Of a DNA stretch of 64,000 nt, positions 33,784 to 42,699 are shown piece by piece. The position numbers and the translations under genes were made by a program. This DNA comes from Urophycis tenuis (lineage: Eukaryota; Chordata; Actinopteri; Gadiformes; Phycidae), in contig JAXIVH010000171.1 of assembly GCA_036785325.1 (NCBI GenBank), forward strand, positions 202,501 to 266,500, written 5' to 3'. The notes below the pieces were generated by a model that saw only the letters and a program-made list of their open reading frames with translations, did not search any database and had not been told where the DNA came from. Numbering within the stretch: the stretch's first letter is position 1; each line of letters starts with the position of its first letter.

Positions 33784-34529
33784 ATGACTGCCATTATCAA
33801 AGAGATAGTCAGCAGGAACAAAAGGCGTTATCAAGAAGATGGCGCAAGTTCCTCAAGGCCCAGGAGGCCCTGGACTTCTACGGGGAGGTCCGCACCAGGG
33901 ACAAAAAGGGAGTGACCATCCCGAGCCAGCGGAGATACGTCTATTACTACAGCCACCTCCTGCGCAACAACCTGGACTACAAGCCAGTGGCACTGTTGTT
34001 CCACAAGATGGTGTTCGAGACGGTGCCCATGTTGACCGGAGGAAGATGCAATCCTCAATTTGTGGTGTATCAGGTGAAGGTGAAGATCCACACATCAAAC
34101 CCAACCCACACACGGCGAGAAGAACGTCTCATGTTCTTCGATTTCCCACAGCCACTTCCTGTCTGTGGGGACATCAAGGTGGAGTCCTTCCACAAGCAGA
34201 ACAAAATGATGAAGAAGGATAAGATGTTCCACTTCTGGGTCAACACCTTCTTCATCCCCGGGCCCGAGGAGCATGTGGAAAGGCTGGGAAACGGCAGCGC
34301 CGGGACCCAGCGGGACCCAGTGGACGGCATCCTCCAGAACCAGGGGACGGGCGGCGGCGTTCCAGACAGCGACCGGGACTTCCTGGTGCTGTCTCTGAGT
34401 AAGAACGACCTCGACAAGGCTAACAAGGACAAGGCCAACAGATACTTCTCCCCAAACTTTAAGGTGAAGCTCTACTTCTCCAAGACGGTGAAGGGCATGT
34501 TTGTAAAGTGGTTTTCTAAAATTGCTTGA
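33784..34529 (+). pseudogene. pten-like: PTEN retrocopy 3, same 367 bp deletion
   Basis: Carries exactly the same deletion junction as copy 2 (GATGGC joined to GCAAGTTCC) and the same early frameshift stop, so the deletion happened before copies 2 and 3 separated. The C2-domain frame stays open to 34529. Differences from copy 2 are single bases. It is non-functional as a phosphatase for the same reason. Confidence 0.9.
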
Positions 34530-35000
34530 TCAACAAAAATTGTGCAATTCCACTGGGGCATGTTTAGGCATGTCCACTAATGTGTTTATTTCATTTTAAC
34601 CTGATTAAAATTAAAGTTAATAATTTCTGACACACACTTACTCACTTTGGGAGGGTTCAGCTCTTGTGCTGACGCTCTCAGCTTGATTAAGTGACCTGTA
34701 CAAGTCATTTGTAACAAGTGAAGTGGTTTTCAAAAATTGCTTGATCAACAAAAATGTGCAGATCCACTGGGACATGTTTAGGCATGTCCACTCATGTGTT
34801 TATTGTATTTTAACCTGATTACAATTAACAAATAAATTAATAAATTGATAAATTCTGACATACTTACTCAATTGGGTATGGTTCAGCTCACGGTGGTCCT
34901 CCCTCTCCATGATCACAGCGCGTTATGAAGGACTGGGTGTAAAACAAATTGCACTTGCTTTTTTATTTTATTTTTTTTAGAAATAACTGCCTTCCTGCCT
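34516..35000. repeat. two hairpin units and AT-rich end of duplication
   Basis: Only two of the four hairpin units follow copy 3, then a shortened AT-rich spacer that breaks at about 34975 against 18S rDNA. The tandem duplication series ends here. Confidence 0.75.
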
Positions 35001-35017
35001 AACTGCCTTCCTTGGAT

Positions 35018-35462
35018 GCCTTCCTTGGATGTGGTAGCCATTTCTCAGGCTCCCTCTCCGGAATCGAACCCTGATTCCCCGTTACCCGTGGTCACCATGG
35101 TAGGCACATAGAGTACCATCGAAAGTTGATAGGGCAGACATTCGAATGAGTCGTCGCCGCCGTGAGGGCGAGCGATCGGCCCGAGGTTATCTAGAGTCAC
35201 CAAACAGGCCGGGGGCCACCACGCGGCAGCACCCCGCGCGGGTTTTAGGTCTGATAAATGCACGCATCCCCGGAGGTCAGCGCTCGTTTGCATGTATTAG
35301 CTCTAGAATTGCCACAGTTATCCAAGTAGCGGGTGAGCGATCAAAGGAACCATAACTGATTTAATGAGCCATTCGCAGTTTCACTTTTCCAGCCGTGTGG
35401 ACTTATACATGCATGGCTTAAACTTTGAGACAAGCATATGCTACTGGCAGGATCAACCAGGA
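35018..35462 (-). rRNA. 18S rRNA gene, 5' ~445 nt fragment
   Basis: The minus strand reads the 18S 5' end from 35462 (CCTGGTTGATCCTGCCAG) through GCATATGCTTGTCTCAAAG and GCGAATGGCTCATTAAATCA to the ACCATGGTGACCACGGGTAA region and CCGGAGAGGGAGCCTGAGAA. Homology stops near 35018, where CCTTCCTTGGAT is locally duplicated. The first bases are ATCCTGG, not TACCTGG. Differences from a functional 18S are few, so this is a recent but truncated copy. The rest of the 18S, ITS and 28S are absent. Confidence 0.92.
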
Positions 35463-35880
35463 TGGCCGTGGACTCTCTGCCGACCCGCTGCTGGAGCGAG
35501 CGGCGTTCGAATCGGACCGCGTCCCCGCAGTCCGTCCCGGTCGACAGTCACGCCGGGGGCGAGGGGGCACCTAAAGTAAACCGTGACACGTACAATACGC
35601 CTCGCATCTAGATGCTCATCCGGGGGTGTATCTCTCAAAGTGCATCTAACATGTCTTGCCGTGACAGCGCTACACCGCTTTGTTTGGTAGTCGGACACTA
35701 TAGGTAGGTCCCTCACAGGCTCAAACGCATAACCTGTTATGTGAAAATCGCTATTTTCCACCATAGACAGTAGAAGACGTTCGCGGGTCTGCAGCTTCTG
35801 CCTATAGAACTTCCAATGACCTACAGTCGCACCATGCCCGTGACGTCAACGAAAATGGCAGCGTTCTAATACTAATAAAC
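35463..35880 (-). other. rDNA 5' external spacer / promoter region
   Basis: GC-rich DNA directly upstream of the 18S start on the minus strand, as expected for external transcribed spacer, grading into less GC-rich DNA by 35700. It may hold the Pol I start, but fish Pol I promoters are too variable to recognise by eye. Open frames here are incidental. Confidence 0.5.
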
Positions 35881-35996
35881 ACAATTTTTGTGATGCTTAA
35901 AAAAGCTATGTATGGATTTTTTTTAATATTTTTTTTTGTGTGTAATTTTTTTATTATGGTAATAACTAACAACTTATCAATGTTGATTATTTCAGT
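35881..35996. other. T-rich spacer between rDNA and SGNH relic
   Basis: T-rich low-complexity DNA. The 102-codon plus-strand frame from 35890 overlaps the SGNH relic antisense and is not supported. Confidence 0.5.
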
Positions 35997-36672
35997 TCAG
36001 TTCATCTTTAAAGCCGCCTGTGCATTTTTGAAGGTTGTCTCCTTCGGTTTGTTTCCCCTGCTATTGATTCCAAAGGAAAGGATTATCTTCTCCACAACCT
36101 GTCCCTCCAGTGCCTTTCTCCAAGAGTGCCTGTGCATGTCTGAAATTGGCCTCAGGAAAACTGTCTATTTGGAGGTCAGGGATATCAAACTCTGGTAGAC
36201 GGGACAGGTTGTAATCACCTATAATCAGCCATATACGACCCACTTTAAGGTCCCAATAAGACAGTTTACGTGTTGCATGAATGTGTATGTTGACCTTGGA
36301 AGTGTGAATGTCACCTAAAAGGTCCTCTTCTTCCAGGTCTTCCCCCTCGATGGGGATCTGGGCCACCGTCTCCATGGGAGGCCGCGCTTCCACCGTGGCA
36401 GCCCTCAGCTGTCCAAGCAGCACCCGGATCCGGGCGCAGACCTGGGATGTCGGTAGAGGCACCGCAGGAGGTGGAGCGTGTCGGGGAGGCGACCGGGATG
36501 CCGGTGGTGTGCGGGGCCTCCCTGGTTGGGTCGGTGGAGTACTGGTCCCCACTGTGGCCCCCCTCAGCTGTCCCAGTAGCTCCCGGGTCCGGATGCGGGC
36601 CCGGGATGTTGGTGGAGATACTGCAGGCGGTGGAGTGTGCCTGGGAGGTGACCGGGATGCTGGTGGTGGGCA
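35997..36672 (-). pseudogene. SGNH-like protein fragment, frameshifted
   Basis: The minus strand encodes a proline/arginine-rich region containing an imperfect ~140 bp internal duplication (ASRSPPRH and LLGQLR each occur twice), then an acidic hinge (GEDLEEEDL), then a domain with KVGRIWLIIGDYNLSRLPEF and IDSFPEANFRHAQALLEKG. The GDYN segment matches the GDSN block of an SGNH/GDSL-hydrolase-like domain seen in many repetitive teleost proteins; the usual Ser is Tyr here. A one-base frameshift near 36095 moves the continuation VEKIILSFGINSRGNKPKET to another frame, which stops at 35997-35999. No 5' exon is found. Family assignment is from memory of the motif pattern. Confidence 0.55.
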
Positions 36673-36689
36673 GGGTTAAACTTCACTTA

Positions 36690-37265
36690 TTACAGATGAC
36701 ATTCACAGGTCACTTACATATATAACTTTTAAAATTCAGTAAACAACTTCACTGATTACAGATGACACTCACAGGTCACTTAGTTACTTTTTTAATTTTT
36801 TAAGTTATTTCTTCTGCACTAAATTAACTTAATAACATTTTAAAATAATATTTTAACCACTGGAACTTATTACAGCTAAAAATCTCTTGTCACTTACTCA
36901 AGCTAAGTTTTACAGCAAATGAGGTGAAATCTCCCCAACTAAGGAGGCTGTGACAGAATTTAGTTACTGTTCTGATTGCACCAAAGGCATGGACCTACCT
37001 TCAACACACCAATTAATCACATTATGTCCTCAGCCTTCCTCTTCCTCCTCTTCCTCCCCCTTTACTGTGTGCCAGTTATGAGTCATTCACCTCTGAATAG
37101 ATTCATTAGCATGGGTTGGGCACATTGTGGGCGGAGCCCCATTCACACCTTGACCCTGCCTTGCTTTCAGAAAAGATGTTGGAAACCCCTCCATGTGAAA
37201 AGATAAATCAGGAGAGGTTTCACTCTGACTTTATAAGTTTTAAACTTATACTAAACAGTTTATAA
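36690..37265 (-). repeat. inverted copy of 505 bp satellite monomer and its flank
   Basis: Reads on the minus strand as the same blocks found at 45050-45474 with 46479-46600, and at 61921-62410: CTTAGCTTGAGTAAGTGACA, GGAGGCTGTGACAGAATTTA (reversed), GGCTCCGCCCACAATGTGCC and CATGGAGGGGTTTCCAACAT. It is in opposite orientation to the main array. No gene. Confidence 0.75.
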
Positions 37266-37332
37266 AGAACAGTATTCTGTCCTCCAGCCTTCCTTCCCCA
37301 CCATTCAAATAAATAAAATATTTTTTACTCAC

Positions 37333-37480
37333 CTCCTGTTTAAAATTGTCGTTGTTTAGGTCTTTTTCCAGGTACGTGCCAAAGTCCTTCAGCAATGGAT
37401 AGTCCAGAGAATGTCTTTTGTAAAGGCCCTTCTCTGCCATGAGCTTCCTGGACGGGTTCTTCCACTGCACCTCCTGGTCA
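37333..37480 (-). CDS. internal coding exon of unidentified gene
   Basis: Minus-strand exon of 148 nt with a strong acceptor (TTTTTCCACATTGCAG) and donor (CAGGAG|GTGAGT). One base completes a split codon, then 49 codons encode DQEVQWKNPSRKLMAEKGLY followed by KRHSLDYPLLKDFGTYLEKD and LNNDNFKQE. The composition is that of a folded helical protein. It resembles the N-terminal part of repetitive teleost proteins I associate loosely with tyrosine-recombinase-like mobile genes, but this is uncertain. Neighbouring exons were not found within several kb, so it is probably a dispersed fragment. Whether it belongs with the minus-strand pieces at 36 kb or 44 kb is unknown. Confidence 0.5.
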
Positions 37481-37572
37481 CTGCAATGTGGAAAAATTGT
37501 TGTTGTGTAGTGTCCTACCGTTGTACACTGTGGCGGTAGTACGCATTCGGGAACCATTTCCGTACTACACAA

Positions 37573-38440
37573 TGCGTACTAAGATAAGATAAGATATTCC
37601 TTTATTAATCCCCCTTAGGAGAAATTCACAGTGACCAGCAGTACAGGGGATAGATGTGCAGTAAGAGCCTGGCTAAAGTCAATACACAATAAACAATAAA
37701 TTAGATTAAATACGAGCTCTTAAGTCAGGTCGGTGACGAATGAGAACCTGTATGCATACTAGTGTCCTTGATAGCTGTTTATAGTGCAAAAATGCAAAGT
37801 AGATTGCAAAGTAGTGCAAATATGCGGAAAGTGCAAGGTGCAAGATGTGCAAATTTATACAGGTATTCCAGGTACAACATATGAATAGACCTGGAATAAC
37901 AACGGCTAGGACACAGTCCAAGGTGTGTGGTGTGGTGTATGTGAATGTGAAGTTCAGTCCATTCCATTTGTCTGGTGGTGTTGGAGCTTCCTGAGCCTGA
38001 TGGTTGGTGGGATGAGGGAGCGCCCAAGCACTTTGAGGCACTTGGTTGAGTGAGCATGTGGCTGAACGTGTTCCTGAGTTGCTACAGTTGCTTCAGTTCG
38101 GCATAGTGAGGCTGAGAGGGTAGTTCCGGGTCACCAGCAGCTTTCCCCTTGTCCTTCTCACTGTCGCCGCCTCCACACAGTCCAGCTTCATCCCCACTGC
38201 AGAGCTCGCCGTCCTCCCTGGCTTGTACAGCTTCCTGGCACCACCGCTCCCAATGCTTCCTCCCCAGCACACGGCAGTGAAGAAGGTGACACTGGCCACC
38301 GCAGGCTGGTAGACCATCCGTAGCAGCCTGGTGCATGCAATGAAAGATGACAGATGGACAGTGGTTATCAATGAGATGAACAGACATAAGATGAAAATGG
38401 CTAGAAAAACAGTCTGGGGTGTGTGGTGTGGTATACAAAT
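37573..38440 (-). mobile_element. LINE 3' end: ORF2 C-terminus fragment, 3' UTR and TTATC tail
   Basis: On the minus strand the reading VYQPAVASVTFFTAVCWGGS and then AVGMKLDCVEAATVRR gives the C-terminal part of a fish LINE ORF2, with frame damage near 38110 (stop in one frame, continuation in another). A ~480 bp 3' UTR follows with the typical fish LINE ending GGGATTAATAAAGGAATATC and a (TTATC)n tail at 37578-37595. A second, partial version of the 3' UTR start lies at 38395-38520. The element is 5'-truncated and dead. Family is likely Rex1/RTE-like but was not resolved. Confidence 0.7.
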
Positions 38441-38529
38441 CCGTTATCTGGTGGTGCTGGCGCTTCCGAGACGTTGGGAGCGGCTGGTTGAGGTATTGTA
38501 GAGCCTGATAGCTGATGGGATCCTATCTT

Positions 38530-39150
38530 AGTGGACGTTTTGTGAATAACAGTTGGTAAGGTAACATAAATGGGTTTTGCAGAGAGCCCGTTCTTTCGAT
38601 GGCCCTGGCTCGGTTAGGTTCATTTTAAGTTATCTCGATGATCCCCCCCACCTCATCCAACGACTGGGTAGTTGAATGGGGGATCAAAGGCAGTTGCGCA
38701 CGCCAATATCTAGTCATCCGCAGCTCTCTTTTCCCATATCACCAAGAATGAAGTAAAGTGAAATGGTCATTTGTCTTGTTGTGATATAGCCGCTGACTCG
38801 GAGATATAGACTTGATGGTTTTCTTTGTAACCAAGAATGGAGTAAATGGGATGGTTGTTTGTCTTTCTGTGATATAACCGCTGATTTTGGAATATGGACT
38901 TGTTTTTCTTTTCCCAAAGGTTTTGTTTGTTCCAAGATGAAGGTCAATCTGGTTTGATTGAAGGTACTTCCAATGCATTGGTATATTTATTTATTTGAAT
39001 AAAGCGGAGTCACAGCTGGAGTGAGACTTTTCTTTTCCATTTCTGTTTTAGTATAAACGTGCTATCGAAATATTAGGACACGTCATCAGTAGTGGAGCCT
39101 GCAGATCATGGGGTGTTTCTGGCCATTGTCACTATACACCCTCACCCACG
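38530..39150. other. unassigned DNA with a two-copy ~100 bp repeat
   Basis: Two related ~95 bp segments (about 38745-38820 and 38835-38900) share ACCAAGAATG(A/G)AGTAAA, TTGTCTT and GATATA(G/A)CCGCTGA. An AATAAA lies at 38998-39003. No gene recognised. Confidence 0.5.
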
Positions 39151-39184
39151 GGAGCCCCCCCCCCCCCCCGAGAGTGATCAATTC

Positions 39185-39295
39185 CCAAGGTGTGTCGATT
39201 CCCAAATGGAATTGGTATTGGGTTTAAACAATTTTGCAATTTCCCAGCTTGGGATTAATAGAGTATTTTCTATTCTATTCTATTCTAAACTTTTT
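39185..39295 (+). mobile_element. LINE 3' tail relic with (TATTC)n
   Basis: The segment AATTTCCCAGCTTGGGATTA followed by ATAGAGTATTTTC and repeated TATTC is a common fish LINE 3' terminus. Only the tail remains. Confidence 0.5.
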
Positions 39296-39388
39296 TAGGA
39301 GTGATCATTTGTCGAGGTAACGTCGAGGTAAGTAAAGGTAAGTAAAACACTTTTTAGGATACATTGTTGTAGTTATTGAGAGTAAGAA

Positions 39389-39406
39389 GGGGGGGGGGGG
39401 GGGGGG
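39389..39406. repeat. poly-G run (and poly-C near 39156)
   Basis: A run of about 17 G beside AAGAAG; a similar C run lies at 39157-39169. Both are homopolymers, and their exact length is unreliable in assemblies. Confidence 0.8.
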
Positions 39407-39419
39407 CGCATACTCACCT

Positions 39420-39960
39420 CCTGACCAGCACAAACCAGTTGTTAACACCGCTAGGTAGCCCTGGTTTGGCCGATCAGGGCCGGAGCTTGGTTCTTGTCCT
39501 CTGTTGGGTCCAGATGAACTAACAGGAAAACGGGGGCACGAAGGACCGAGGCCAGCCGTGACAAAACACTGCCTCCACGCTCCCCCAATGCAGCTGTCTT
39601 CAGCGATGGGTGTCCACAAACCTAGGAAAGACCAAGACCAGCCCCGCCCAACCCAGTCGGTCCCAGGGTAGGAAAGGCCAAGGCCAGCCGCGACTAAGCA
39701 CTGCCTCCCTGGCCCCTCCAGGACCCCATGCCGAACAGCCCGTTAATAACAGTTCCTGTGCCCCATACACCGCGCGACTACAGGCATTGTGTAGGAAGTT
39801 GACCTCAGGGAAGACTCAATGGCTTGCTTTCCTTACCCAAAACAAACATTTCTTGGGGTAGTCTATTCTCGCCGTAGGTACTTCGGTAGTGGTTTTTTTT
39901 CTTTTGCGCAAAGTTTTCCGGTTGAAATGCATGCTGGGCAATTGGCTTCTTCCTGCAATA
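39420..39960. other. unassigned DNA with diverged internal duplication
   Basis: Two similar stretches (about 39540-39600 and 39655-39720) share GGCCAGCCG(T/C)GAC(A/T)A and CACTGCCTCC. A minus-strand GGAG|GTGAGT donor-like site at about 39417 follows an open stretch, but no matching acceptor or known protein was found. Confidence 0.4.
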
Positions 39961-39969
39961 CGCCAAGTG

Positions 39970-40610
39970 TAGGTTAGGGTTAGGTTGAAATTAGTGTTAG
40001 AGTTAAGGTTAGCGTTACGGAAAGAATAGTATCAAGGTTTGAGTTAAGATGGGGTTTAAGATTAATTTGACTTAAGATAGAGTGGGGGTTATGGTTAAGG
40101 AGGGTAGAGTTCAGGAAAGGTAGAGTCAGGGTGAGACATCTGTTCGGATTGAACTCATCCCCGCCGGATCGGGCTTGTGCACTCTACCTCCCCCTACTCC
40201 CTCACATTTGTGAGGGAAAAGAGGAGAGAAGAGAGAAGAGAGAAGGACCCTTAAGGATTAAGGCTACTTGAATTGTGGATCCAGGTACTACGTGATCCTG
40301 ACCGGAGGTCAGGGGTTAGGGCCAAGATTAGGGTTAGGGTTAAGGTTAGGGCTGAGGTTAGGGTTAGGTTTAAGGTTAGGGTTGAGGTTAGGGTTAGGGC
40401 AAAGGTTAGGGTCAAGGTAAGGGGTAATGTCAGGGCTAAGGTTGGGGCCAAGGTTAGGGTTGATAGGGTTAGGGCCAAGGTTAGGCCTATGGTTAGGGTT
40501 GGGTTAGGGTTAAGGTTAGGGCCAAGGTAAGGGTTAGTGTCCGGGCTAAGGTTGGTGCCAAGGTTAACGTTGAGTTAGGGTTAGGTCTAAGGTTAGGATT
40601 TTTTTATCCC
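39970..40610. repeat. degenerate TTAGGG telomere-like repeats
   Basis: Dense GGTTAGGGTTA and GGTTAAGGTTAGGGCCAAGG variants, in the TTAGGG orientation on the plus strand, most regular at 40310-40520. The irregular hexamers suggest an old interstitial telomeric tract or a telomere-like minisatellite. Open frames with RVKVRAEVRVRFKVRV-like translations are repeat products. Confidence 0.8.
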
Positions 40611-40639
40611 AAGTGAATCCAACAGGCACTTTCTGCTGT

Positions 40640-40960
40640 TCCCCGTGTGCCTGAAAACCCAGGCAACCCTGTCAGTGCATCTGCGCAGGGTCTGCATGAA
40701 AACAAGGGCCACCAGAGGCCATTGCCCAAGTGGTGGACAAAGCAAAAAAGGAAGTCCATGAGATTCTGGCATCTGGCAGGGTGTTTAGTTACGTCCTCCT
40801 TCGCCAGCTTTTTGATGATGCTAATCCACTTGGCAGGTTGGTGGAAGAAATTACCAGGGGGAGCGCGCCTATCAGCACGGGGGAGTGACTGGTCTGTCCC
40901 AGTACTAGAACGTGACAGGACGAGGGGAGCCAGGCTTTAGCGGAGCCCGCTTCGTCTGCA
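40640..40960 (+). pseudogene. unidentified protein-gene fragment, frameshifted
   Basis: One frame reads ENPGNPVSASAQGLHENK, then an apparent frameshift near 40700 leads to GPPEAIAQVVDKAKKEVHEI and LFDDANPLGRLVEEITRGS, ending in TGA at about 40886. The second part has the look of a helical protein. I do not recognise it. No splice sites were found that would join the two frames. Confidence 0.3.
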
Positions 40961-41034
40961 TTTTAATCTGGGTAACGATGACACTTAAATGGATACCTGT
41001 AAATTACTTTTCCTTTAGAAGTAAATAAATTCTG

Positions 41035-41176
41035 ACACACGCTTACTCATTTTGGGAGGGTTCAGCTCATGTGCTGAAGCTCTCAGCTTGAGTAAGTGAC
41101 CTGTGAATGTCATTTGTAATAAGTGAAGTTGTTTTCCAAAATTGCTTGATCAACACAAATGTGCAGTTCCACTGGG
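41035..41176. repeat. hairpin-bearing ~240 bp unit, interrupted
   Basis: Matches the units at 29.1-30.0 kb from TTCTGACACACGCTTACTCA through GTGCAGTTCCACTGGG. The rest of the unit resumes at about 41675 (TGTTTAGGCATGTCCACTCA) after a ~500 bp insertion made of the solo LTR and the zc3h15 fragment. Confidence 0.8.
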
Positions 41177-41465
41177 TGTCATGGTCTGTGTCTGTGTTGT
41201 CTTGCTCTGTGTTTCCCCTGTGTCCTGTTTCCCTCCTTGGTGATTGCCCCATCGTGTTCACCTATGTCTTGTTCCCTCACCTGTCTTGGGTTTGTAATTA
41301 GTCTGTGTATTTAAGTCCTGTCTTCTGTTCAGTCTTTGTCCGAGTCTTGTCGTCGTCCGTCTGTTCCTGTGTCTGTGCTTAAGTTTGCAATTAAAATAGC
41401 AAAAAGTACTCTCGCCTGCCTCACCTCTCTGCATTTGGGTCCTACCCCTCCGCAACTCCGTGACA
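41177..41465 (+). mobile_element. solo LTR, 289 bp
   Basis: Begins TGTCATGG and ends CCGTGACA, an inverted terminal pair with one mismatch. It contains a TATTTAAG promoter-like box at about 41308 and an AATTAAAA polyadenylation-like word at about 41391. The T-rich CTGTGTCTGTGTT composition is typical of fish Ty3-like LTRs. No internal element and no clear target duplication, because the right flank is the zc3h15 fragment. Confidence 0.65.
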
Positions 41466-41466
41466 G

Positions 41467-41672
41467 AAGAAGGTGGAGAGGGCGATGGAGGACATGGAGA
41501 AGAAGAGGGCTGATTTTAAGGCCGGGAGATCGCTAGGGGTGAGCGGACGTGAAGTGTTTGAATTCCGCCCCGAGCTGGTCGACGACGATGATGAGGAGGC
41601 AGACCATACTCAATACGCCAACAATGAGGACGAAGAAGACGATGAAGAAGAAGCACAGGCGAATGCTACAGC
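41467..41672 (+). pseudogene. zc3h15: ZC3H15 coding fragment
   Basis: About 206 bp reading KKVERAMEDMEKKRADFKAG, then VSGREVFEFRPELVDDDDEE and ADHTQY, followed by an acidic DEEDDEEEAQ stretch. This matches the C-terminal half of ZC3H15 (DRG family regulatory protein 1), which binds and stabilises the GTPase DRG1. The piece has no splice sites at its ends, starts directly at the LTR end and stops in repeat DNA, so it is a captured or duplicated fragment and not a gene. Confidence 0.72.
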
Positions 41673-41674
41673 GG

Positions 41675-41747
41675 TGTTTAGGCATGTCCACTCATGTGTT
41701 TATTGTATTTTAACATGATTACAATTAAAGTTAATCAATTCTGACAC
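41675..41747. repeat. remainder of interrupted hairpin-bearing unit
   Basis: Continues the unit broken at 41176 and ends in AATTCTGACAC (41737-41747), the left target duplication of the SINE. Confidence 0.75.
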
Positions 41748-42107
41748 GGCGGCAGGGTGGTGCAGTGGTTAGCACTGTCGCCTCACAGCAAGAGGGTTCT
41801 GGGTTCGAATCCACCTGGGACCCGGGACCTTTCTGTGTGGAGTTTGCATGTTCTCCCCGTGCTTGCGTGGGTTCTCTCCGGGTACTCCGGCTTCCTCCCA
41901 CAGACCAAAAACATGCAGGTTGGGGATTAGGTTAATTGGTGTCTCTAAATTGACCATAGGTGTGAATGGTTGTTCGTCTATACATGTTAGCCCTGTGATA
42001 GGCTGGCGACCTGTCCAGGGTGAACCCCGCCTCTCGCCCGTTGCAGCTGGGATTGCCCCCCCGCGACCCTCGTAGAGGATAAGCGGTTACGACAATGGAT
42101 GGATGGA
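41748..42107 (+). mobile_element. tRNA-derived fish SINE (V-SINE-like)
   Basis: A 360 bp element with a tRNA-like head: A-box-like TGGTGCAGTGGTTAGCAC and a perfect B box GGTTCGAATCC. A conserved central block follows (GTGGAGTTTGCATGTTCTCC, CGTGGGTTCTCTCCGGGTAC), then a GGATGG-type tail. It is flanked by an 11 bp direct repeat AATTCTGACAC (41737-41747 and 42108-42118), so insertion boundaries are exact. It inserted into the hairpin-bearing unit. The central block is that of the vertebrate V-SINE superfamily, named from memory. Confidence 0.88.
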
Positions 42108-42322
42108 AATTCTGACACACATGAATAGATGATTGGGATGATGAACAGATGATGGGTGGATTCAGGCCTGTAGTCAAGGACAGAGAGAGGGAGAGACAGA
42201 CAGAACCAGCAGAAGACAGAACAGTGGAACCACACACACACTATAGTGGAACGTAACACGCCCACCGACAAGAACAAACTTAATATAAGTTAGTTCAGTG
42301 CTATCCTGTGTTAGAGGTTACT

Positions 42323-42400
42323 GATAATCCTGGAATATCCATTGGCGATGTTGCCAAGAAACTAGATGAACTTTGGTCCAAGCAGGGCCCAAAAGACAAG
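42323..42400 (+). pseudogene. hmgb-like: HMGB box fragment
   Basis: Twenty-six codons encode DNPGISIGDVAKKLDELWSK then QGPKDK, the second-helix region of an HMG box of the HMGB1/2/3 type (DNA-bending chromatin proteins). Homology begins and ends abruptly, and no other part of an HMGB gene lies nearby. This is a stray fragment. Confidence 0.62.
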
Positions 42401-42404
42401 CTTG

Positions 42405-42570
42405 GGGCGCGGCCGAATGATGGTCGCCCCTCTCCATGATCACAGCGCATGTTTATGAAGGACTGGGTGTTAAACCACTTGCATACGACCTGATTCTGGG
42501 TCAGGGTGTCGTGAGTAGCAGAGCAGCTTTATGACTGCGATCTATTGAAAGTCATCCCTCGATCCAAGCT
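42405..42570. repeat. repeat block shared with PTEN spacers
   Basis: CCCTCTCCATGATCACAGCG and GAAGGACTGGGTGTTAAACC match the ends of the spacers at 29.97, 32.67 and 34.90 kb. Confidence 0.6.
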
Positions 42571-42574
42571 TTTG

Positions 42575-42690
42575 TGGCGGCAGCGGGCAGGCTCGCGCGG
42601 GCGGCCACCCGGGCCACGGCTCTCTCTAACCCTCGTGCCGATCACCATGGGTCCGGGCCCTGGGACGGACGGACGGATGTCACCGTTCAG
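42575..42690 (-). other. inverted fragment of 5S-spacer-like GC-rich DNA
   Basis: CCTCGTGCCGATCACCATGG and GTCCGGGC match the reverse complement of 11312-11341 next to the 5S minisatellite. The fragment is much more GC-rich than its surroundings. Confidence 0.5.
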
Positions 42691-42699
42691 AAAGTGAAG

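Noticed and set aside
39305..39619. Minus-strand open frame ending in a GGAG|GTGAGT donor as an exon
   Set aside because: No acceptor in a compatible frame, no recognisable protein, and internal diverged duplications suggest repeat DNA.
40251..40530. Val/Arg/Lys-rich and Leu/Thr-rich frames
   Set aside because: They are translations of degenerate TTAGGG repeats.
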